Assembly (NCBI GenBank): GCA_963782445.1
Contig: CAWAJM010000002.1
Coordinates: forward strand, 248,001-312,000
Direction of reading: 5' to 3'
From: ZC4RG20 sp963782445
GTDB taxonomy: Bacteria; Pseudomonadota; Gammaproteobacteria; Steroidobacterales; Rariloculaceae
Length of the DNA stretch: 64,000 nt
A model generated the notes under the pieces. The model saw only the letters and a list, made by a program, of their open reading frames with translations. It was not told the DNA's origin and ran no database searches. This document shows positions 7,495 to 15,895 of the stretch, piece after piece. Position numbers and translations under genes: made by a program. The stretch's first letter is position 1. Each line of letters starts with the position of its first letter.

Positions 7495-10197
7495 CTAGTG
7501 CGCCTCGTCCCAGTTGGCGCCGATCCCGGCGTCGACCTCGAGCGGCACCGACAGCTCAGCCGCCGCCTGCATGAGGCGGATGACGTGGCCCTTGACCTCG
7601 TCGGCCCGCGCCGCCTCGACCTCGAGCACGAGCTCGTCGTGAACCTGCATGATGAGGCGGGCCTCCGGGCCGCTGTCGCGCAGCCAGGCGTCGATGCTCA
7701 GCATGGCGCGTTTGATGATGTCGGCGGCCGTGCCCTGCATCGGCGCGTTGATGGCGCTGCGCTCGGCGTATTGGCGGCGCTGCGCGTTGCGCGAGTCGAT
7801 CTCGGGCAGGTAGAGGCGGCGGCCGAAGACGGTCGAGACAAACCCTTGAGCGCGGGCGCGCTCGCGCGTCTCGTCCATGTAACGCTTGACCCCCGGGTAG
7901 CGCTCGAAATAGCGGTCGATGTAGCGCTGGGCGTCGGCCCGCTCGATGCCGAGTTGGCGGGAGAGGCCGAAGGCGGACATGCCGTAGATGAGGCCGAAAT
8001 TGATGGCCTTGGCCGATCGGCGCTGCTCCCCCGTGACTGCCTCGGGGTCGGCGCCGAAGACCTCGGCGGCCGTGGCCCTGTGGATGTCACGGCGCGCTGC
8101 GAACGCGGCCTCCAGCCCCGCATCGCCTGAGAGGTGCGCCATGATCCGGAGCTCGATCTGCGAGTAGTCGGCCGCGAGCAGCACGCAGCCGGGGGGGGCG
8201 ATGAAGGCTTGCCGGATTCTGCGGCCCTCGGCGGTGCGGATCGGGATGTTTTGCAGGTTGGGATCGGTCGAGGACAACCGGCCGGTCGCGGCGACGGCCT
8301 GGTGGTAGCTCGTATGGATGCGGCCCGTGCGTGCGTTGATCTCGCGGGGGAGCTTGTCGGTGTAGGTCGACTTGAGCTTCGCGAGGGCCCGGTAGTCGAG
8401 GATCAGCCGCGGGAGATCGTACGTCGTCGCCAGCTCCTGCAGGACGCTCTCCGCCGTCGAGGGCTGGCCGGTCGGCGTCTTGCCGAGCACCGGCAGGCCG
8501 AGGCGCTCGTAGAGGACTTCCTGGAGCTGCTTCGGGGAACCCAGCATGAACGGTCCGCCGGCCGCCGCGTAGGCCGCTTCCTCGGTTTTTGCCATGGCCG
8601 CCGCGAGCTCGTCGCTCTGCGCGCGCAACATGTCGGCGTCGACCATGACGCCCGTCTGCTCCATCGCCTCGAGCACGCGGACCAGGGGCTGCTCTATCTC
8701 TATGTAGAGCTTCTCGAGCTCGGGGATGGCCTGGATCTTCGGCCATAGATGGCGATGGATCCGAAGGGTCACGTCGGCGTCCTCGGCGGCATAGAGGCGG
8801 GCGCTTTCCAGATCGACCTCGTCGAACCCGATCTGCCTGGCGCCCTTGCCGCAGACATCCTCGTATTTGGTCGTCACTAAACCCAAGTACTTGGCCGCGA
8901 CGGAATCCATGTCGTGACGCGTCGCAGTCGAGTTCAGGACATAGGACTCGAGCATCGTGTCGAAACGCATGCCGCCGAGCCGGATGCCGCAGCCGGCGAA
9001 TACGTGTGCGTCGAATTTCAAGTGATGGCCGAGCTTGGGCGCAGCGGACTCGAGCCACGGCCGCAGCCGGTCCAGGACGAGCTGCCGGTCGAGCTGGGGA
9101 TGCGCGTCCGGGTGGCGGTGCGCGACGGGCACGTAAGCGGCCTCGCCCGGTGCGACGGAGAGCGAAAGGCCGACGAGCTCACAGGTCATGTAATCGAGAC
9201 CCGTCGTCTCAGTATCGAGCGCGACGAGCTCGGCGGCCGCGATTTTCGCGAGCCACCCGTCGAGCTGGGCTTCCGTCTGGACGAGCTCATAGCGGCGCTC
9301 GTCCTCGGTCTCGCGCCGCTTGGCTTCGGAAGCGGCGGCGGCCGCCTCCGGCAGGCGTCTCCTGAGCAGGGACAGGAGCTCGAGGCGCTCGAACACCGTC
9401 TTGAGCTCGGCCTCGTCGGGCGCCTCCACAGCCAGGTCGGCGACGCCGACGGGCAGCTCGACCGCGCAGTCGATGGTCACGAGCCGCTTGTAGAGATCGA
9501 GGTCGCCGAGTGCGGCGCGCAGCCGCTCGCCCGCCTTGCCCGAGATCTCCTCCGCATGGGCCTCGAGACCCTCGAGGCTGCCGTACTGCTCGAGCCACTT
9601 GGCGGCGGTTTTGGCGCCCACGCCTTTGACGCCCGGAATGTTGTCGGAGGTGTCGCCCACGAGGGTCAGATAGTCCACGATGCGTTCGGGCAGCACCCCG
9701 AACTTGCGCTGCACGCCCTCGGGATCGAGCGTCGTGTTGTCCATCGTGTTCACGAGCGTTACGTCCGCGCCGACGAGCTGCGCCATGTCCTTGTCCGACG
9801 TTGAGATCACGGTCCTGTGTCCGGCCTCGCGGGCCAGTCTGGCCAGCGTGCCGATGACGTCGTCGGCTTCGACGCCGTCGACGCGCAACACGCGGATCCC
9901 GCTCTTCTCGATGGCCTCGAGGAGCGGCTCGATCTGCCTGCGCAGCGGGTCCGGCATCGGCGGCCGATTCGCCTTGTACTCGTCGTACAGCTCGTCGCGG
10001 AATGTCTTGCCGGGCGCGTCGAACACGACGGCCATGCGTTCCGGGCCGTACTCGTCGAGGAGCTTGTACACCATGTTGAGGACGCCGAGCACGGCGCCCG
10101 TGGGCTGACCGCTCGACGTATTCAGGTCGGGCAGCGCATGGAAGGCCCGATAGAGGTACGAGGAGCCGTCGACGAGAACGAGCGGGCTATCCGCCAT
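7495..10197 (-). CDS. polA: DNA polymerase I
   Basis: 900 residues, full length. The order is the 5'-3' exonuclease (about 1-290), the 3'-5' proofreading domain (about 300-490) and the polymerase (about 510-900). Proofreading residues are intact (ALDTETTGLDY; LKFDAH; AAEDADVT). Polymerase motif A DYSQIELRIMAHLSGD, motif B KAINFGLIYGMSAFG and motif C QVHDELVLEV are present. The enzyme removes RNA primers and fills repair gaps. It starts 6 nt after the lptM-like stop, so it may be partly expressed from the arginine operon. Confidence 0.98.
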   Translation of the reverse strand: MADSPLVLVDGSSYLYRAFHALPDLNTSSGQPTGAVLGVLNMVYKLLDEYGPERMAVVFDAPGKTFRDELYDEYKANRPPMPDPLRRQIEPLLEAIEKSGIRVLRVDGVEADDVIGTLARLAREAGHRTVISTSDKDMAQLVGADVTLVNTMDNTTLDPEGVQRKFGVLPERIVDYLTLVGDTSDNIPGVKGVGAKTAAKWLEQYGSLEGLEAHAEEISGKAGERLRAALGDLDLYKRLVTIDCAVELPVGVADLAVEAPDEAELKTVFERLELLSLLRRRLPEAAAAASEAKRRETEDERRYELVQTEAQLDGWLAKIAAAELVALDTETTGLDYMTCELVGLSLSVAPGEAAYVPVAHRHPDAHPQLDRQLVLDRLRPWLESAAPKLGHHLKFDAHVFAGCGIRLGGMRFDTMLESYVLNSTATRHDMDSVAAKYLGLVTTKYEDVCGKGARQIGFDEVDLESARLYAAEDADVTLRIHRHLWPKIQAIPELEKLYIEIEQPLVRVLEAMEQTGVMVDADMLRAQSDELAAAMAKTEEAAYAAAGGPFMLGSPKQLQEVLYERLGLPVLGKTPTGQPSTAESVLQELATTYDLPRLILDYRALAKLKSTYTDKLPREINARTGRIHTSYHQAVAATGRLSSTDPNLQNIPIRTAEGRRIRQAFIAPPGCVLLAADYSQIELRIMAHLSGDAGLEAAFAARRDIHRATAAEVFGADPEAVTGEQRRSAKAINFGLIYGMSAFGLSRQLGIERADAQRYIDRYFERYPGVKRYMDETRERARAQGFVSTVFGRRLYLPEIDSRNAQRRQYAERSAINAPMQGTAADIIKRAMLSIDAWLRDSGPEARLIMQVHDELVLEVEAARADEVKGHVIRLMQAAAELSVPLEVDAGIGANWDEAH

Positions 10198-10203
10198 GGG
10201 GCC

Positions 10204-10479
10204 TCATTGCGTAGACGGGTTCGGGGGCGAGGGCGGCCGCTCGCTCGGCGACGTGCCGCTGCCTGTGGACGAGGCGGACGCCGGCGCCGTCGCGCCGCTG
10301 CCGGAGGCCGCGGGCGCGGCGGCGCCGGTGGGTGTCCCAAGAGGGCCCGGCGGGCGCGAGGGCAGGGTGAGCGGCCCTTTCTGGCCGCAACCGGCCAGCG
10401 TCGCGAGCGTCAGGGCGGCGGCGAGCGTCGCGCCGGCGCCGAGGGCCTTGCGCGGCGGCGAGCGATGGGCGGCGCTCAC
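10204..10479 (-). CDS. lptM: Small outer-membrane lipoprotein, LptM/YifL-like
   Basis: 91 residues from a GTG start whose last two bases overlap the argH stop (GTGA). A lipoprotein signal ends LAALTLATLAGC, and the mature protein begins CGQKGPLTLP, the recognised LptM/YifL signature. LptM is a cofactor for LptD/LptE assembly in E. coli. The remaining 50 residues are a Pro/Ser/Gly/Ala-rich tail longer than usual. Translational coupling to argH is likely. Confidence 0.82.
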   Translation of the reverse strand: MSAAHRSPPRKALGAGATLAAALTLATLAGCGQKGPLTLPSRPPGPLGTPTGAAAPAASGSGATAPASASSTGSGTSPSERPPSPPNPSTQ

Positions 10480-11669
10480 GGCCGTTTGCCTCCGAGCTCC
10501 GCCGCGACGCGCCGATAGGCCTCGCGAAACGGGATCCCCTCGCGTACGACGAGCTCGTTGGCGCGCGCGGCCGCATGCAGCTCGTCGGGCAGCCCGATGC
10601 GGTCGGGGCGAAAGCGGACGCCCGGGAGCGCGTGAGCCATGATCTCGAGCGCATCGGCCGCTACATCGAGGCTGCGGAACAGCGGCGCCTTGAGGCGCTG
10701 CAGGTCTCGGTGGTAGCCGGAGGGCAGCTTCGCGGCGATGCCGAGCGCCTCGACGAGCGCGCCCGTGACCGTGGGCTGCACCGCGCGCAGCAGCTCGAAG
10801 ACATCCGGGTTGCGTTTTTGCGGCATGATCGAGGAGCCGGTCGTCATCTCGTTCGGCAGCTCCACATATGCAAACTCGGCCGTGTAGAACAGCAGAAGAT
10901 CCGCGGCAAGCCGGCCGAGATCGCCCGTGAGCAGCGAGAGCTCGAAGATCACGCTCGTCTCGGCCTTGCCACGGCTCAGCTGCACGGCCGTGACGGGTTC
11001 CTGCGTGCGCGCGAAACCGAGCCCATGGCGCGTCGCCTCCCGATCGAGCGGCAGTCCCGGCACGCCGTAGCCGGCCGCCGACCCGAGCGGGTTCAAGTCG
11101 ACGCGCGCGAGCGTGCGCAGCAGTGCGTCGCGATCGTCGCGCAGCTCGGCCGCGAAGCCGCCTGCCCATAACGCCACGGAACTCGGCATGGCCGGCTGCA
11201 TGTGCGTGTAGCCGGGCAGCGCGACGTTGCCCTGCCTCGCGGCCAGGGCGTCGAGCGCCGCCACGACGGCGGCTGCGCGGTCCGCGAGGCTGCGCACGGC
11301 GTCGCGCAGGTAGAGCCGCAGCGCCGCCAGGACCTGATCGTTGCGCGAGCGGCCGAGATGCACGCGCCCGCCGGCTTCGCCGATGCGCTCGATGAGCCTG
11401 GCTTCGAGCGCGCCGTGCGCGTCCTCGTCGTCGAGCGCGATGGACCAGTCGCCGGCCGCATGCGCGTCGCCGAGCTCGCGCAGCCCCTTGCAGATCGCGG
11501 CCGCGTCGGGGCCCGCGAGCAGGCCCTGCGCCTCGAGCATGCGCGCATGCGCGATGGATGCGCGGACGTCGTATTCGACGAGGCGCTCGTCGAGCCGGTG
11601 GTCCTCGCCGGCCGTGAAGCGCAGGATGCGCTTGTCGAGCGGCAGGCCTTTGTCCCAGAGGCGGCTCAT
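10476..11669 (-). CDS. argH: Argininosuccinate lyase
   Basis: 397 residues. It cleaves argininosuccinate to arginine and fumarate, the last step of arginine synthesis. The superfamily signature GSSIMPQKRNPDVFEL and the HLGRSRNDQ and PGYTHMQPA segments are present. It is shorter than E. coli ArgH (about 457 residues), lacking part of the C-terminal region, but the catalytic elements are kept. It is separated from argB by a palindromic repeat that fills most of the 82-nt gap, and overlaps the lptM-like gene. Confidence 0.95.
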   Translation of the reverse strand: MSRLWDKGLPLDKRILRFTAGEDHRLDERLVEYDVRASIAHARMLEAQGLLAGPDAAAICKGLRELGDAHAAGDWSIALDDEDAHGALEARLIERIGEAGGRVHLGRSRNDQVLAALRLYLRDAVRSLADRAAAVVAALDALAARQGNVALPGYTHMQPAMPSSVALWAGGFAAELRDDRDALLRTLARVDLNPLGSAAGYGVPGLPLDREATRHGLGFARTQEPVTAVQLSRGKAETSVIFELSLLTGDLGRLAADLLLFYTAEFAYVELPNEMTTGSSIMPQKRNPDVFELLRAVQPTVTGALVEALGIAAKLPSGYHRDLQRLKAPLFRSLDVAADALEIMAHALPGVRFRPDRIGLPDELHAAARANELVVREGIPFREAYRRVAAELGGKRP

Positions 11670-11684
11670 GGCGACGCGAACGCT

Positions 11685-11735
11685 AAAAAGGGGTCAGAGC
11701 CCTTTTTTTCCAAAAAAGGGCTCTGACCCCTTTTT
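11685..11735. repeat. Palindromic repeat with GGGGTCAGAGCCC arms (copy 1)
   Basis: Perfect inverted repeat: 24-nt arms at 11685-11708 and 11712-11735 around a 3-nt loop. Each arm contains GGGGTCAGAGCCC flanked by runs of A or T, so on either strand the hairpin is followed by a T-run, like a two-way intrinsic terminator. It sits between argB and argH inside the arginine operon. A second copy is at 47929-48015. Similar sequences are scattered in many proteobacterial genomes (from memory), often near REP-associated transposases; no transposase is in this window. Confidence 0.9.
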
Positions 11736-11751
11736 CTTGCCTCTGCCATGG

Positions 11752-12681
11752 CTAGCTCTGCTGCTCTTCCGGGGACAGATGCTCGAGGCGGTCGACGACG
11801 AGCGTGCCCGTGCCTTCGTTCGTGAAGACCTCGAGCAGCAGGCTGTCGGGCAGCGAGTAGGAGATCACGTGCACGCGGCGCACGCCGCCGGCGAGGGCCT
11901 GCTCGATCGCGGCGACCTTGGGCAGCATGCCGTCCTGGATGCGGCCTTCCTCCTTGAGCCGCACGAGGCCTGCGCGGTCGACATAGGAGATCAGCGAGCG
12001 CGGGTCGTTGCGCGATTCGAGGATGCCGGGCGACCCTGTCGCGAGCATGAGCTTCTCGGCCCCGAGCTCGCAGGCCAGCGCGGCCGCGACCGTATCGGCG
12101 TTGATGTTGAGCAGCGTGCCGTCGTCGTCGGCCGAAAGCGAGCTGACGACGGGTACGAGGTCGTCCTCGAGCAGCTTGCGAACGACCGTTGCGTCCACGC
12201 GGTCGATGTCGCCGACGAAGCCGTAGTCGACGGTCTCGCCGTTGTCGCGCTTGACGGGCGGGCGCTTGTGCGCGCGCACGAGGCCGCAGTCGACGCCGCT
12301 GACGCCGACGGCCGGCACGTCGAGTGCGCGGAGTGCCGCGAGCACGCGCGTGTTGATCTGGCCGTTCAGCACCATCGTCGAAACCTCGAGCGTCGCCTCG
12401 TCGGTCACGCGCCGGCCGTCGACCATCCGGCTCGCGAGACCGAGCCGCTCGGCGAGCTCGGTCGATTGCGGGCCGCCGCCGTGCACGAGCACGACGCGGA
12501 TGCCGACCTGATGCAGGATCGCGATCTGCTCGACGAACGCGCGCGTCGCCGCGAGCGACGTGAAGGCTTCGCCGCCCGCCTTGAGCACGAAGACCTTCCT
12601 CTTGAACATCCGGACGTAGGGCACCGCGTGCCGCAGCGCGGCGACCGCGATCGCGCGTTCATTCCCCGTCAAACGTGTCAT
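11752..12681 (-). CDS. argB: Acetylglutamate kinase
   Basis: 309 residues, amino-acid-kinase fold. It phosphorylates N-acetylglutamate. Motifs seen: FVLKAGGEAF near the N-terminus, LVHGGGPQ, and LLNINADTVAAALA for substrate and nucleotide binding. Unlike the NAGS-kinase fusions of Xanthomonas, there is no C-terminal GNAT domain, so this protein cannot supply the acetylglutamate synthase step. It starts 7 nt after the argF' stop. Confidence 0.95.
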   Translation of the reverse strand: MTRLTGNERAIAVAALRHAVPYVRMFKRKVFVLKAGGEAFTSLAATRAFVEQIAILHQVGIRVVLVHGGGPQSTELAERLGLASRMVDGRRVTDEATLEVSTMVLNGQINTRVLAALRALDVPAVGVSGVDCGLVRAHKRPPVKRDNGETVDYGFVGDIDRVDATVVRKLLEDDLVPVVSSLSADDDGTLLNINADTVAAALACELGAEKLMLATGSPGILESRNDPRSLISYVDRAGLVRLKEEGRIQDGMLPKVAAIEQALAGGVRRVHVISYSLPDSLLLEVFTNEGTGTLVVDRLEHLSPEEQQS

Positions 12682-12688
12682 CGATTCT

Positions 12689-13687
12689 TCATCCCTTCAA
12701 CATTTTGTGGAGCACGGCCATCTGCACGAGCATGCGGTTGCGAGCCTCCTGGATCACGACGCTGCGCGGCCCGTCCAAAACGCGGTCCGTCACGACGACG
12801 CCGCGGCGCACGGGCAGGCAGTGCATGAAGCGCGCCTCCTCGCGCGCGTTCTCGAACCAGGGTTCGTCGACACACCAATCGACGAGCGACTCGCGCAGCT
12901 TTTGGTCGCCGAGCCGCTCGGTATAGTGGCGCGTTGACGACCACGACTTCGCGTAGATCACGTGCGCGCCCTCCGTGGCCTCGCGCCGGTCGTTCGTCTC
13001 GGTGACGCGGCCGCCCGACTGCTCGGCGGCGGCGCGCGCCTTGGCCATGACGGGCTCGGGCAGCTCGAAGCCGTCGGGCCGCAGCACGACGACGTCCATG
13101 CCGCGCATGGCGGCCATGTGCACCGTCGCTGCGGGCACGGCCAGCGGCAGCGCCTTCGGATGGTACGCCCAAGACAGTACGAACCGGCCGTGCTTCGGGA
13201 CGGCGAGCTCGTCCATCGTCTTCCAGTCCGCGAGGCTCTGGCACGGATGGTTGTTGGCCGATTCCATGTTGATCCAGGGCTTGTTCGCGAGCGCAGCGAG
13301 CTCGGCGAACTCGCGGTCGGCGAGGTCGTCCTCGAGGCTCAAGCGTTTCGCGAACGCGCGAATCCCGAGTGCGTCCCCGTAAGACGCGATGACGGGCACG
13401 GCCTCGTTGACGTGCTCCGCCGCCGCGCCGTCCATGACGATGCCCTGCCGCGACTCGAGGCCATGGATGGACATCTCGGGCGAGATCACGAACGAGCCGC
13501 CCCCGAGCCGGATCATCGCGGCCTGGAACGACGCGAGCGTGCGCAGCGACGGGCTCAGGAACAGCAGCGAGAGCACCTTGCCCTCGAGCGCGCGCGGCTC
13601 GGGGTGACGGTCGAGTCTCGCGGCGAGCTCGAGCAGCGAGCCGACTTGCTCGGCGCTGAGCTCGGCCAGGTCGTTAAAGCGTTTCAT
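12689..13687 (-). CDS. argF': N-acylornithine carbamoyltransferase (ArgF'-type)
   Basis: 332 residues. Transcarbamylase fold of the AOTC/SOTC branch, which carbamoylates an acylated ornithine to an acylcitrulline. Branch features are HPCQ at 147-150, the loop SWAYHPKALP and HCLPVRRG near the C-terminus. The carbamoyl-phosphate motif reads SLRTL instead of the usual SxRTR. In the segment VMDGAAAEH, residue 90 is Ala where, from my recollection of the Xanthomonas enzyme, Glu92 selects acetylornithine. The acyl group used is therefore not certain. It overlaps argD by 14 nt. Confidence 0.88.
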   Translation of the reverse strand: MKRFNDLAELSAEQVGSLLELAARLDRHPEPRALEGKVLSLLFLSPSLRTLASFQAAMIRLGGGSFVISPEMSIHGLESRQGIVMDGAAAEHVNEAVPVIASYGDALGIRAFAKRLSLEDDLADREFAELAALANKPWINMESANNHPCQSLADWKTMDELAVPKHGRFVLSWAYHPKALPLAVPAATVHMAAMRGMDVVVLRPDGFELPEPVMAKARAAAEQSGGRVTETNDRREATEGAHVIYAKSWSSTRHYTERLGDQKLRESLVDWCVDEPWFENAREEARFMHCLPVRRGVVVTDRVLDGPRSVVIQEARNRMLVQMAVLHKMLKG

Positions 13688-14837
13688 CGTCGAGCTCCTT
13701 GAGTGCGGCGGCCAGCGCTTCGACGTGCTCCCGCTCGAGCACGAGCGGAGGCAACAGCCGGAGCACGTGCGGATCGGTGCTCGTGCCCGTCAGGATGTCG
13801 CGCTGGAGCAGCGCGTCCCTTACCTTCGCAGCCTTCGGCCCCGTCTCGAGACCGAGCAGGAAGCCCGCGCCGCGGATGCGCTTGACCGGCCCGACGACGC
13901 AGGTCTCGCGGATCAGCGCCGAAAGCTCGCGCACGCGCGTGAGCAGGTGATCCTCTTCGATCGCGTCGAGGACGGCGATGACCCCCGCGCAGGCCATGGG
14001 ATTGCCCCCGAAGGTCGTGCCGAGCTGGCCGGGTTTGAGCTCGACGGCGATCGTCGGCGTCATGATCAGCGCGCCGCACGGGAAGCCGCCTGCGACCCCC
14101 TTGGCGGTCGTCAGCAAATCCGGCTGCACGCGGAACAGATCCGCGCCGAAAGGCTCGCCGAGCCGGCCCATGCCGGACTGCACCTCGTCGAGGATCAGGA
14201 ACGCATCGTTGCGGTCGCAGGCCTGGCGAGCCGAGCGCAGGAACTCCGTGCTGAGATCGAAGGCGCCCGCGAGCCCCTGGACGGGCTCGACGATGACGGC
14301 CGCAGTGCGGTCGTCGACGGCCGAGTGCAGCGCTTCAATGTCGTTGCGAGGCACGAACGCCACGTCCATGGGCGTGCGCGGGAAGCCGTACCACGACTTC
14401 TGAGCCCCCCACGTCACGGCCGCGGCCGCCGCCGTGCGTCCGTGGAAGCTGTGCTCGATGGCCACGATCTTCTTGCGGCCCGTGAGCTTCAGCGCGAGGC
14501 GCAGCGCGTTCTCGTTGGCCTCGGCGCCGCTGTTCACGAAGAACACGCGGTCGAGGCTGCGCGGGGCGAATGCCGCGAGCCGGCTTGCGGCCTCCTCGCG
14601 GATCCTCATGTGGACGACGTTGCTCTGGAAGTGCAGCTTCGCGGCCTGCCCTGCGAGCGCAGCCGTGAGCTTCGGATGGCCGTAGCCGAGCAGCGCCACG
14701 GCATGTCCGCCGTAGAAGTCGAGCACGCGCCGGCCGGTCTCGTCCTCGAGCCAGCAGCCCTGGCCGGAGACGGGCTCGAACGGCAGCATTGGATACACCT
14801 CGTCGAGGTAGGCTTTCGGCATCCTCGTATCGCTCAT
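13674..14837 (-). CDS. argD: Acetylornithine aminotransferase
   Basis: 387 residues. PLP enzyme converting N-acetylglutamate semialdehyde to N-acetylornithine. Motifs: the VDVMSDTRMPKAYLDEVYP start region, NSGAEANENALRLAL, the FHGRT loop, DEVQSGMGRLG and the PLP lysine in TTAKGVAGG. The ATG at 14837 is used because it overlaps the argC stop as TGATG; an in-frame upstream extension reads through argC and looks non-coding. Confidence 0.95.
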   Translation of the reverse strand: MSDTRMPKAYLDEVYPMLPFEPVSGQGCWLEDETGRRVLDFYGGHAVALLGYGHPKLTAALAGQAAKLHFQSNVVHMRIREEAASRLAAFAPRSLDRVFFVNSGAEANENALRLALKLTGRKKIVAIEHSFHGRTAAAAAVTWGAQKSWYGFPRTPMDVAFVPRNDIEALHSAVDDRTAAVIVEPVQGLAGAFDLSTEFLRSARQACDRNDAFLILDEVQSGMGRLGEPFGADLFRVQPDLLTTAKGVAGGFPCGALIMTPTIAVELKPGQLGTTFGGNPMACAGVIAVLDAIEEDHLLTRVRELSALIRETCVVGPVKRIRGAGFLLGLETGPKAAKVRDALLQRDILTGTSTDPHVLRLLPPLVLEREHVEALAAALKELDDETL

Positions 14838-15895
14838 CACATCCACCCCGCCGTCGGCGCCGCCAGACCCATTGCCTCCGGTAAGCCGAGCAGTCGATTG
14901 ACCCATTGTATGCTGCCTCCCGCAGCGCCTTTGATCAGGTTGTCGAGTATCGAATAGACGACGATCGTCTCGCCGTCGACGCTCGCGGCGAGCCGTGCGT
15001 AGTTGCTGCCGACGATGTCTTTGAGCCGCGGCGGCGCCGAATCGACCTGCACGAACGCGGACGTACGGTAGAACTCGGTCAGCGCATCGACGACGTTGCG
15101 CGCGCGTACGCGGCCGTCGTGCGGGGCGAAAATCGTGGCATGAATGCCGCGCGTGAACGGTCCCGAATGCGGGACGAAATGAAGCCGCATCGAGCGGCCC
15201 GTAGCGGCGTGCACCAGCGAGCGGACCTCGGGGGCGTGCCGATGCGCGAGCGGCTGATAGGCGAATAGGTTGTTGTGCCGCAGCGGGTGGTGCGTCGTGT
15301 CGCGCGGCGTGCGGCCCGCGCCCGTGCTGCCGGTGAGGGCGCTAACGAAGAAGTCCCCCGTCGTAAGCTCCATGGCGACGAGCGGCACGATGCCGAGCAG
15401 CATCGCCGTCGCGAAGCAGCCCGGATGCGCGGCGTGGGGCGTATCGATCGAGACGCGGTGCTCGGGCACGGCGCAGCGGAACTCGGCGAGCCTTTCCGGT
15501 GCTGGATGCGGATGCCCGTAGACGTTCGCGAAGTCTTGCGCATCGGCGAAGCGAAAGTCCGCCGAGGCGTCGACGACCGTGAGCTTGATCCCCGCGTGCT
15601 CGGCCGCGTCGAGCAGGCCGGCGACGATCTCGGCCGAAGCGCCGTGTGGCGCGGCCGAGAGCACGACCCAGTGCGGTGCGTCGCCGAGCCGCTCCGTTAC
15701 GGCCTCGAGCGACACGAATCGCTGCTCGGAAAAAGCGGGCGCGAGATGCGGGAACGCCGCGGCGATCGGCTCCCCGGCCTGGCTCGTCGATACCGCCGCG
15801 CCGAGCTCGAGCCGCGGATGCTGCGCGACGAGCCGCAGCATCTCGCCCGAGACATAGCCGGAGCCGCCGAGGACGATGACGGGCCAGGCGCTCAT
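14837..15895 (-). CDS. argC: N-acetyl-gamma-glutamyl-phosphate reductase
   Basis: 352 residues. It reduces acetylglutamyl phosphate to the semialdehyde with NADPH. The Rossmann start VIVLGGSGYVSGEMLRL and the catalytic cysteine in HPGCFATA are present, followed by the dimerisation segment GSTGAGRTP. The ATG overlaps the upstream P-loop gene's stop by 4 nt (ATGA), indicating translational coupling. It ends overlapping argD. Confidence 0.96.
   Translation of the reverse strand: MSAWPVIVLGGSGYVSGEMLRLVAQHPRLELGAAVSTSQAGEPIAAAFPHLAPAFSEQRFVSLEAVTERLGDAPHWVVLSAAPHGASAEIVAGLLDAAEHAGIKLTVVDASADFRFADAQDFANVYGHPHPAPERLAEFRCAVPEHRVSIDTPHAAHPGCFATAMLLGIVPLVAMELTTGDFFVSALTGSTGAGRTPRDTTHHPLRHNNLFAYQPLAHRHAPEVRSLVHAATGRSMRLHFVPHSGPFTRGIHATIFAPHDGRVRARNVVDALTEFYRTSAFVQVDSAPPRLKDIVGSNYARLAASVDGETIVVYSILDNLIKGAAGGSIQWVNRLLGLPEAMGLAAPTAGWM

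Noticed and set aside
11685..11735. End of an insertion sequence
   Set aside because: Short palindrome with no transposase gene or target duplication nearby; better described as a REP-like repeat.
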